A program made the position numbers and the translations under genes. Under the pieces are notes generated by a model. That model was not told the DNA's origin and searched no databases. It saw nothing but the letters and a program-made list of their open reading frames with translations. Shown here in pieces: positions 11,201-19,944 of a stretch of 64,000 bases of DNA (positions are counted from its first letter, which is position 1; every line of letters starts with the position of its first letter). The DNA comes from Chlamydomonas sphaeroides (lineage: Eukaryota > Chlorophyta > Chlorophyceae > Chlamydomonadales > Chlamydomonadaceae), in contig BDDC01000263.1 in assembly GCA_001662425.1 (NCBI GenBank), positions 5,056-69,055 on the forward strand. The letters are read 5' to 3'.

Positions 11201-13515
11201 GGCAGCGGGCCGCTGTGGGAGGTGCCCAGCGGCAACGAGCCGCTGGGCTGGGTGCTACGGCAGGGGCTGGTGGCGGCGGGCGGCTGCGGCGGCCCCGGAG
11301 CGACGCGCGGGTTGGACGTGGTCTATTTCAACTACCCGGAGCACCTACGGGGCCTGTCGGTGCAGCAGGTACGATGCACCCTAGCTGCTGACGCTGGCGA
11401 TAGGTTGCATTGCGTTCGCAGCTGCTGCCCTATCCTGCGGAGGGCTGCTAGCTGTGCTGGGGGCGCTAGGTTGTGCCGCACGAACGCTGCGGATGTGAAG
11501 GCTGCTCGAGATGGCGGACTGCATCTTGAGCTGCAAGCACACGTGGTCGCCGCCGCCGACCCCACCCATGCCGCAGGTGCAGCAGACGCTGGCCGCGGCG
11601 GGGCTGCGCGCCGGCGGCGTGGCAATGCGCTTCCCGGCCGCGTTCCGCGCCGGCGCCTTCACCAACCCCAACGCCACGCTGCGCGAGGAGGCGCTGGCGC
11701 TGGCGGCCGAGGGCTGCTCCTGGGCCGCGCAGCTGGCGGCCGCGGACGCCGCGGCCCACGCCGGCGCCGCTGGGAACGGCTGCGGCAGCAGCGCGGGAGG
11801 CCATTTGGTGGTGTGGTCCGCATACGATGGCTACGGTGAGCGGCGCTGCTGCTTTGGTGCAACGTCTTGCCGGCTGCTGTTGACACCCTGCTAAGGCCAG
11901 CGCCGGCAACCCGCATCTTGCTTCTTGTCACCCACCCCCGATGATGGCCGGCCTCCTTCCTCGCCCCCCAGACTACAACCTGCAGGCCGACTACGCCGCC
12001 GCCTGGGCGGCTGCGCTCGACAGCTACCGGCGGCTGGCGGACGCGTGCGCCGCCCTGGGCGTGGCTGTGTCCATGGAGCCCAAGCCCACGGACCCCTCCA
12101 GCCGCTACGCGTTGTGGGTCGCCCTGGGGGGGACGCCGGGCGGGGCGCCGAGGCAACGCAAGGGGCATGCAAGGGGCATGCACTCGCCGCGTCAGCCCTG
12201 GTCGTGCAGGCCGCGGCAGCGGCAGCAAGCTGCAGCCGCGCGAGCCCTGCCCTGTACGGGCCTCGGCGGCCAGGGTATCAGGGCGCCCCTCCTGCACGCT
12301 AGGGTGCCTCGCTCACGCCCCGCTGACCTTCCAATGCCCCCGCTCCTGCTGCCCTCGCTTGCTGCAGCCTGCCCAACACCGCCTCCGCGCTGGCCTTCGT
12401 GCAGGTGGGGCCGCAATCTCGCCCGTCCTGCGAACCACAGCACCCTTCCCCAACACGACCGCCCACGATCCGCTCAGCCGTCCCCCGCCCCCCGCAAGCC
12501 CCTCCCCGCAAGCCCCTCTCCACAAGCCCCTCCCCTCTCCTCACGCTTCCTCCGGCAGGAGGCCGCCCGCCCCAACCTGGGCCTCACACTGGACGTGGGC
12601 CACATGCTGATGGCGGGCGAGACTCCCGGCCAGTCGCTGGGTCAGGTGGCGGCCGCGGGGCGGCTGTTCGGGCTGCACCTGAACGACATGCACGACCGGC
12701 CGGGCGGCGAGGACGGGCTGGTGTTTGGCTCGGTGCACGGCGCGGGGGCGCTGGAGCTGGTGTACGGCATGAGGTGAGGAGCCGCACAGGGTTGGGGCGG
12801 TTGGGGTATGGGATGGGAGGGCGTGTCGGTTTGCGCTTGGGTTGCGGTTGCGTTGCGGCACCAGGTGGGGTGTGAGGGCGCTGGAGCTGGCGTACGGCAT
12901 GCGGTGCGTGGGGGCTTGTGGGAGGGCGGGTTTGGGAGGCTGCGGGTGGGGGGGGGCTGGGACGGCAGGGGGTGCAGGGGCGCTGGTTTGCCAGCTCGGA
13001 TGCGCACGCGGGTTTGGGGCCGGCGTGGTTGGCTGCGTGGGGTGCGCGCGGCAGCACGGCGCCGGAGTCCCCACCGCCACTGCCCAACGGGCGGCCGCGG
13101 CGCCAGGTGTCAATGGCTGTCGGAGCCCAAAAGAATGCGGGTTCGGCTTGGAATGTAGCTACACATTGGGCTGGTGGCAAGGGGGTCGTCACGCATCAGG
13201 GTCATCTTCAGCACCGCCTGCGCCGTCACACGCAAGCCCCCGCTCGCCCCGCCGCCTCCTTGCCGCAGGTACAAGCTGGCCCCCGGCCACGCAGGGCGCT
13301 ACTCGTCCTCGCCCGCCTGCCCCACCGGCCTGCCGCACGTCTTCTTCGACACCTTTCCGCTCAACGAGGACCCCGTGGCGGAGGCGGCCGTCAACCTGGC
13401 CGCCTTCCGCTCCATGTGGACCCGCGCGGGACGGCTGCGGGCGGCGGGCCTGGAGCGCTGCCTTGCGAGCCACGACGCGGTGTGCAGCCTGAGGCTGCTG
13501 GCGGAGGTGCCGTGA
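8289..13515 (+). CDS. Ribokinase / xylose-isomerase-like TIM-barrel fusion protein (about 859 aa)
   Basis: Thirteen exons join in phase: 8289-8499, 8671-8747, 8974-9080, 9300-9595, 9821-9936, 10103-10257, 10492-10731, 10888-11368, 11577-11835, 11972-12110, 12368-12404, 12559-12773 and 13269-13515. Residues about 27-410 are a PfkB-family ribokinase: VVGSINVDTTVHL at the start, the sugar-binding GGKGANQAVA, LLAPNEQEL, and a DATAAGDAF active-site loop that keeps the catalytic Asp but has AAGD where GAGD is usual. Exon 8 runs without a stop from the kinase C-terminus (SRMGAMPSLPSRAEVEELL) through an Ala-rich linker into a second domain. That domain (about 480-859) resembles sugar isomerases of the xylose-isomerase/L-rhamnose-isomerase fold, with MEPKPTDPSSRY, LGLTLDVGHMLMAGE, FGLHLND and FGSVHG. 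The N-terminus (residues 4-21) is hydrophobic and may be a targeting signal. Plausible chemistry is isomerisation of an aldose to a ketose plus phosphorylation of the sugar. The kinase call is firm; the isomerase substrate is unknown. Confidence 0.85.
9091..9138. repeat. Short tandem repeat in intron 3 of the ribokinase fusion gene
   Basis: The 15-bp unit gatggggcgacggcc is repeated about three times within the intron between exons 3 and 4. It is intronic by the phase-consistent splice model. Confidence 0.75.
12774..13268. other. Long intron 12 of the fusion gene, containing an exon-end copy
   Basis: This 495-nt intron carries, at about 12876-12907, a near-copy of the last 25-30 bp of exon 12 (cgctggagctgg...tacggcatg) followed by another strong donor (gtgcgt). 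The rest is G-rich sequence without recognisable coding content. Confidence 0.7.
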
Positions 13516-14199
13516 GGCGTCGCCTGCGGCCTCCCCAACTAGGCCCAGAGCGGGCCCACCAGGTCTGGACTCTAGAGCGAGGTGTGGGGGCGCAGCTGAG
13601 GGCTGGTGACGGAGGTGGCGGGATGGGCCGAGGGGCGCTGCGGAGGTGTCGCGCGCATGGCGCGGCGGTGGGGACTCTGCGGTGCCGGTGGGGCAGCGCA
13701 CGCCGAGCTGGTTACAGTGGTGACAATGGGTGTGCAAGGGTGATGAAGACTCCATGCACGTCTCGCATGCTGGCATGTTGTCATGCTGCCAGTCTTGTAA
13801 TCTAGTACGTCAGCGCCATTGGATCGCATCTCATCGGCTTGCCGGCACGGACGCGCCGGCGGCAGGTCCATGACGTCAACAGTCGAGCCAGCACCGGCAC
13901 CGCAGAGTCTGGGACCCACTCTCGTCCCGCACGCCCTTGATCAATCGAAAGTTACCCGGTGCTTGTTGTAGCGCCCACGCAGCCCTTGCGCGCTTATTTC
14001 TCCTCGCCCGCGCCCTGGCGAGGCGCCCGCGCCCACCCGCGCCCTGGCGAGGCGCCCGCGCCCACCCGCGCCCGGCTCTCTGCAAAGCAAGCCGTCCCTC
14101 AGAGCCTCCCCGCCTCGCGCCGTAGCGCACGCTCCTGCCTCCAATGCCTTCCCCCGTGCCCTCTCATCCTCTCGCGCGCCACGCCCCAAGACTCCGCCC
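13516..14199. other. Convergent 3' region with two TGTAA-type signals and a 29-bp repeat
   Basis: This lies between the stops of the fusion gene (+) and the LysM-thioredoxin gene (-). TGTAA occurs on the plus strand at 13796-13800. Its complement (ttaca, 13712-13716) is placed as the minus-strand signal. If both are used, the two 3' UTRs overlap by about 80 bp. A two-copy tandem repeat of about 29 bp (gccctggcgaggcgcccgcg plus cccaccc) lies at about 14008-14075. No gene is seen. Confidence 0.5.
14008..14075. repeat. Tandem repeat, about 29-bp unit, two copies
   Basis: Two adjacent, essentially identical copies of a GC-rich unit containing ccctggcgaggcgcccgcgc lie in the probable 3' UTR of the LysM-thioredoxin gene. 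Confidence 0.8.
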
Positions 14200-16536
14200 T
14201 CACTTGTCTCCCAGCAGCCTCGACAGCACCTTGTCAAGGTCGGGGTCGCTGTTCACCAGCGCAATCAGCTCGTCATCCGTCAGCCGCGTCAGCTTCTGCC
14301 GCTCCTCCGCCGTCAGCGCCCGGCCCATGCCCACGTGGCCGTTGCCGTTGCCGTTGCCGCCGACGGCGCCGCTGCCGGTGGCAGCCGGCTCCGCCGCAGC
14401 CACGCGCTCAGCCCGCACACGCGTACTGTCCAGCGCCGCAGCCGCCGCCACCACCGCCGGGCTCGGCACGGGCTCGGCCTTGGCCGGCGCGTGCACCACC
14501 GCCTCCTGCACCACCGCCTCCTTCACCGCCGCCCCTTCCACCACCGCCGCCGCCGCCGCCGCCTCGGCCTGGTCGGGGCGCAGCAGGCCCAGCATGAGCG
14601 CCAGCCGGGTGCGCACGGCCCGCGCCATGAGCCCCGCCATGCGGCCCAGGCTGCTGTCCAGCTCCGCAACCGCGGCAGCGTCGCCGCCGGCGGCACCGCG
14701 GCGCACGGCCGCCGCCAGCGCGACGCCGCCAAAGGCCACGATGGCCAGCGCGCCCAGCGCGGCGGCCATGGCGGCGGGCGAGGTGCCCAGCGGCAGCGCC
14801 TTGGCCCACTGCGGTGGCGGCGCACGGTGGGAGGCGAGTGCGGGATGGGGTTGGGAGGAGGCGAGCCCTGCTGCGGGGCTGCTCAGTCCCGCCCAGCTCC
14901 GGACACGTCTACGGCAGGGGTACCTCCGACCGCGCGACCAGCCGCACACGCCCGCTGCACGCCCGCCGCCCTCCCTTTTCCCCTGCCTCTTTCTGGCCCC
15001 TGCCCTTCCAAAGCCCCGCTGCTGAGTGCACCTGCAACACCTTCGCAGCCCGCACTGCCATCTGCGATCCGCCGCCCAGTCCATCTCCCTGACCCGCCCC
15101 ACCTTGTCGCTGATCAACGTTGTCGCCGCGCGGCTGGCCGCGCCGCCGGTCGCGGGGCCCATAGACCACATGGCGTCCTCGCGCGCGCAGCAGGTCATGT
15201 TGAGGAAGCGCAGCAGGCTCTCGGCGTCGCGCGCGCGGCCCTTGTACTTGTAGAAGGTGCGGCTGTGCTGCGGGAAGGCCACCACCGAGGGGTAGTAGGC
15301 CACGCCCAACACCTCCCGCGCAAACATGCGGCCCTCGGCGCTGTCGCAGTTTACAGCCACCACTCGGACGGCGGGCACGTGCGACATGCCCTCCGCCAGC
15401 CGCTCCAGCTGCGGTGCGGCGCGATGTGGGTCGGGCGGGCGGGGCGGGGCGGGGCGGGGCGGGAGTTGCGGGCCACGGCATGTGGGTCGGGGCGGGAGAG
15501 GGAGGGTCACGGCATGTGGGTCGGGGTGCAGAGGACGGCGGGCGATGTGGGTCGGGGAATGCGGTCCGTGCCAGCGGGCACAAGCACTCCGGCCACCCGC
15601 GAGAGGACCTCTGCCCTAGGCCAGGGGCCCACGGGGCCCACGGGCCTTTTGGCCGCAGCCGCACCTCGTCCTCCATGTCGCGGCAGTGCGGGCACCAGGG
15701 CGCGTACAGCACCAGCAGCGTGTTCTGGCTGTTGCCGCGGTCGCACTGCTGCAGGTACAGCTGCCGCGCCTCCCACACGCTGGCGAGCCGCACGTACTCG
15801 GAGCCGACTGCAGGGGAGGCGAAGGGATGAAGGGGCGGATGAGCGAGGGTCGAGGACGTGGGCGCGGGTGCGAGGCAGGGGCCGGTAGCTCTGGTGGAGC
15901 GGGGGGCGCAGGAGGCGCGGTGTGCATGCGGGGTGGAGTGTTGTGCGGATGGCGCAGCGCAGCGCAGAGGGCGCTGCTGGCTGGGCCATGCCCAGCCCAC
16001 ACCTCCGTGTCATCGCGTGGTGAGCACATGCCCATATCAAGGACCGGCAGGCAGCAAGGGGCGCTGCGATTTCGTGGCGGGGACTCACCCCACAGCCCGC
16101 GCGCGGGGACGGAGCCCATGGCCTCGGCCGGCGGCGCCGCGTCGGCGGCCGCCACCTGCGTCAGCCCCGAGGCCGGCACCAGCAGCTGCTGACCCTCCAC
16201 CAGTGGCGGCTCTGCCCCGGTGAGCTTGTTGAGCTCCTTGATGGTCCGCATTGACACGCCGTGCTGGATGGCAACGTCCCACAGCGCCTCGCCCTTCTGC
16301 ACCGTGTACGTAACGATGCTGGGCGCGGCGTCCTTTGCGGCTGCGGCAGCAGCGACCGCTGCAGTTCGCCGCGGTGAGAGCGCTAAGCTGCCGCTGAAGC
16401 CCAGCGGCAGCGGCAGGGCGCTGCCTTTGCGCGGGGCGGGCAGCGCGGCAGTGCCGGCAGGGCTTCCTTGCCGTAACCCGAGGCTACGGCTGCGGGCTGT
16501 GTGCCCCGCAGGAAGCTGTCCAGCGAGGCGCCACAT
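14200..16536 (-). CDS. LysM-thioredoxin-like membrane protein, probably plastid (501 aa)
   Basis: Four exons on the minus strand join in phase: 16536-16089, 15807-15665, 15408-15103 and 14808-14200. Residues 1-70 are Arg/Ala/Ser-rich and resemble an organelle transit peptide. Residues about 75-121 form a LysM domain (VTYTVQKGEALWDVAIQHGV ... VEGQQLLVP). Residues 150-299 are thioredoxin-like with an intact WCPHC redox motif (Cys188, Cys191) and YYPSVVAFP. They most resemble the C-terminal redox domain of plant-type APS reductase (LYAPWCP, KYKGRARDAESLLRFLN), but no reductase catalytic domain is present. One membrane segment follows (about 311-335, AAALGALAIVAFGGVALAAAV), and the tail ends in a conserved-looking helix (LTDDELIALVNSDPDLDKVL). 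A dithiol oxidoreductase tethered to a membrane and perhaps to glycan is plausible; the substrate is unknown. The gene is divergent from the gene at 16936. Confidence 0.85.
15418..15560. repeat. G-rich intronic block with four copies of an atgtgggtcggg motif and a G-quadruplex-like run
   Basis: Inside intron 2 of the LysM-thioredoxin gene the string atgtgggtcgg occurs four times. A ggcggggcggggcggggc run at about 15434-15462 meets the usual G-quadruplex pattern. A related doublet occurs in an intron at about 56956-56985. Confidence 0.75.
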
Positions 16537-16935
16537 ATCTTACAGGTCCCTCCGCCACGCACAGGGCCCTGGGGTCAGCTGCTGCGTGAGGCGTGGGACT
16601 TGCTGGCGGAGATGCCAAATGGACGTCGAGCTGACCTTCGGCGCCGCAACTGTAAGCCAATACCAAGGTCAACAACTAATAGTGTCTACGCATTGCGATG
16701 CGAGGGCGATGCCTGGACACAGTGGGGCGTGACATGCTGATGCTTCAGTAACTCCTCTACGTTTCTCAAGAAAATCAAGTGATGAGCCCCACCATGGATA
16801 ACGGAAAGGCTATCGCATGTATTGTATGCCGCGACAGGATGTGCATCTGGCTGCCAAAGACTCTGACTCTTACCATGTGGGCGAACTGAGGACACGGCAG
16901 TTTGACCCCGCCCATACACACACGAGCACTTAGCG
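16537..16935. promoter_or_regulatory. Divergent promoter region, LysM-thioredoxin / small charged protein
   Basis: The 399 bp between two outward-facing start codons must contain both promoters. It is less GC-rich than its surroundings. No specific element is identified. Confidence 0.4.
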
Positions 16936-18689
16936 ATGGACCTTCTAGGCGGTTACGGCAGCGGTAGCGACGAGGACGGCGAGAATGCCGGCACGGCTTC
17001 CCCGGTTCAGAGCGTACCCGCGCAGGCCCCCGCGCGACAACAAGCACATGCCTACGACAGCGACAGTGACGTGTCGAGCGACGAGAGGTGGGCTGTGGCG
17101 AACAGCGGGTCGGCTGGCCGAGCAACTCACCCTCGGCACGCTGGTGTGCCAGGCCCGGCCGTCTTCAACGGACCGCTCGCGCTGCCCGCTGACCCCTCGC
17201 AGCGTGGATAGCGCTGACCTGAGAGCCGCGGAAGCGGCCGCACGTTTACGGGACTATGGAAAGCCGGCGGTGACGTCCGGCCGGCAAGCGCCCAAACCGG
17301 GGCTGCTGCCATCAGCGCTAGACGTGCTCGACGCGGTGAGCGCTCGGCCACACGTTGGCCGCAGCCTCTGCACGTCGCTACTATGCCAGCACCAAGTGCT
17401 TCGCCAGTGGCAGGCGGTGTCCAGCGTGTGCCGGGCGAAGCGGGGTGCTCGGCCTCTGAGAGCGGCAGGCGAGGCGAGGCCTCGCCTCCTCTGCATACAG
17501 AGCCCGGCTGCTGTCGTAGCACGGCAATGCCTCACCTCCGCGCCGTCCCCCTGCCACGCAACACGCGCGGTCGCAGGTGGACCGGCCTCCCACATTCCTG
17601 GACCCGGAGGCCATCCGCCCGCTGGCCATGGCAGCCACGCACGGCCTGCCGGACGAGGTCGCGTCGGCCGGGCCCGCGCCGGGCAAGGTCTGGCAGGAGC
17701 GCGGCCGGGACTTCGACGTCTCCAAGCTGGCGCCACCGCTCAAGGGGCAGGAGAAGTGGGTCGGCCGCTGCGGCGTGACGCCCCTGCGCTGCGGCCGCAT
17801 GTGCCAGCCACTTCCCGGACACTGCGCACAGCCCAGCGCCCGCAAAACCCCGTGCGTGCGCACCCCCTCCCCCTATGCCCTGACGCTCACCGCATCGACC
17901 TGCTGCCGCCACACAGGCAAAGCGTGTTTGGCGACAAGCGCGATGCGCCGGCGGGGGCCGTGGTGGAGAGCCGCGCCAAGCGGTACAAGACGGAGGACGG
18001 GCCGGAGGCGACCCAGTCGTACACAGCGGCCCAGGTGCGGCACGCCGGCCCCTTGCGGCCGCAGGGTTGGGCTGGGCGCCTTGAGTTGATTGACGAAGGC
18101 ACGTGGGCATGCGGCGCTCGGCCGTGCTGGCCAGGTGGCGGGGCCGACACCGCCGCACATGCAAGCACTGGGGCGTTGGGTAGCGGGCACGCCCCCACCC
18201 GGCCTGCTGCCATGCAGACCGCTGTGACGGGCGGCAAGGGCGTGTGCCGTGGCCCGTGCCCTTTGCCCTCCATACCCATGCTCTCGGCTCCCACACACCA
18301 TTTGCCAACGGAGCCGCACGCCGCCCTGCCGGCTATTCCCCGCTGCTGCACTTGCAGGTTTCTCCTGCCCTCTTCTTGATGCCCTATTGCCTTCCTTGCC
18401 CGTCATATGACCCCCCTGCCGCGACCCCGGCCCCATGCCGCCTGCAACCTGCCCCGGCCCACAGATTGCCATGATGGGTGGCAAGGTGGACGGCAAGGCG
18501 CCCAGCGGCCCCACCAAGCCCATGCCCGTGGCCGACTTCCTGGACCGGGGCGTGGGCGCGGCGCAGCTGCCGCGCAAGAACGCAGACCGCAAGGACAAGG
18601 AGAAGAGCAAGCGCGAAAAGGGGCAGAGCACGCATTCGCACTGGAAGAGCGAGGCGGAGATGGTGCTGCGGCAGCAGTTTGACAGCTGA
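16936..18689 (+). CDS. Small charged protein, nuclear-type composition (about 265 aa)
   Basis: Proposed exons are 16936-17087, 17203-17335, 17577-17746, 17917-18034 and 18465-18689. The start MDLLGGYGSGSDEDGE and SDSDVSSDE give an acidic N-terminus like those of many splicing-associated proteins. The middle has VDRPPTFLDPEAI and ESRAKRYKTEDG. The end is Lys-rich (KNADRKDKEKSKREKGQ) and closes on HWKSEAEMVLRQQFDS. There is a weak resemblance to the C1orf52/UPF0690 type (acidic Ser/Asp start, RPxFL motif, basic tail), not enough to name it. The exon 3/4 junction is uncertain: the only in-phase solution uses a weak GC donor (ggg/gcagga), whereas the better-looking GT donor after GAGAAGTGG is out of phase. 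A nuclear RNA-processing role is inference from composition. Confidence 0.65.
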
Positions 18690-19944
18690 GGGGGAGGGGC
18701 GGGGACTGGGGAAGGGAGGGCAAGGGAGGTTTGGGGTAGGTGCTGGCTGACAGCCGGGCCTGTGTGTTGTGTTGCAGAGGCTGGCCGGTGGCGGCGGTCG
18801 GCGGACGTGAGTGAAGTCCGACCAATTAGGGGTGTGGGCGTGGAGCCGCATGCCCGGGTATGGCGCCGACAGCGGACGGATGCGGTAACCTGGTGGTCGG
18901 CTGGCGGCAGCGACAGGTGGACGTGGGCATTGACACCACACAGCACGTCAGCCTGTTGTGGTGGCTGGCCGGTGGCAGCGGCCGGCAGGCTTGGGCGAGG
19001 TCCGATCAGTGGCGCCAGAGGCGAGATTGTGGGTGCTTGCTGTGTGCTGGGGACGCGAGGCGGTTGTGCTGCTCCATGAGTGGGGCCCTGTGGGGCAGGC
19101 TGGGTCGGGGGTGGCTGCGGCGGCCGGAGGCTCCAGTGGCGCGGCAGGCGCGTAGAAGGCTAGCTGGCGCCGACTGCGCATGGGGCGGTCTGGGCCCTGG
19201 ACGATGTATGGATTGTGATGATGTGCACCAGGGCTTCGGTGCGGTCGGAGGTCGGAACCAGGGCATGGTCTTCGGGCTATGGCGCGGTGTCTGGGCGGCG
19301 AGCTAGGAACAGCGGTTGGTCAGAGAAGGAATCTGCGAAGGCAGCACGGTGGCCTGCAGCTATACGGGCGGGCGTTGCGGCTGCTAGGCACGCTGTAGGA
19401 AGCCGGACCTGACACGACCTGACATCGTGACATGGCCAGGAGGACTCTTGGACATGACCTGGTACCGCATGGCTGCAAAGAAGCGCGCACCACGCCAGGC
19501 TGGGTGGGGCTGCGGTGTATGCCTCGGGTGCCCGAAGGGCCAAGCTCCTGGTGCCCGAAGGCCTGCATGGGTCCGCTGACGTTGGCAGGGCGTGGCCCAG
19601 GACTTCGGTGCTGTGGTCAGAGCCGCGACACGCTCCCAAAGTAGTCCCCGAGCTGTCGCTGCTGGTGCACAGCCTCTCCCACAGCCGTGCAATTGCTTGC
19701 TCTGTGTATCATCGATCCGCAACGCCTGCGACGGGGGTGTGAGAGCGGGTTTGAAACAGGGTTGGTGTCCGGCCAGCCAATTGTGGAGAGGAAGGCGAGG
19801 CGGCGCCGGCACAAAGGGAGGCGCCCATACATCGGTATCGAGTCTTTGCCAGTTGCTGCAGCGCACACACACGACGCGACATACTTATAGCGCCGCCTCG
19901 CTCGCGTCACAAACTCCACAGCGCGCTCAGCACAACGCTGCACT
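18690..19944. other. Intergenic stretch upstream of ribonucleotide reductase
   Basis: About 1.25 kb with no coding support. It contains a degenerate duplication (ggctggccggtggc, at 18779 and 18964, each followed by a related g-rich tail and tccga). A TATA-like atacttatag at 19881-19890 lies about 55-65 bp before the reductase ATG. Confidence 0.45.
19881..19890 (+). promoter_or_regulatory. TATA-like element upstream of RNR small subunit
   Basis: The AT-rich atacttatag stands out from its GC-rich surroundings about 55-65 bp upstream of the start codon, a spacing compatible with a TATA box and a short 5' UTR. It rests on position and composition only. Confidence 0.3.

Noticed and set aside
8289..13515. 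Splitting the ribokinase and isomerase into two genes
   Set aside because: No stop codon, promoter-like gap or new start context exists between the domains; exon 8 spans the boundary.
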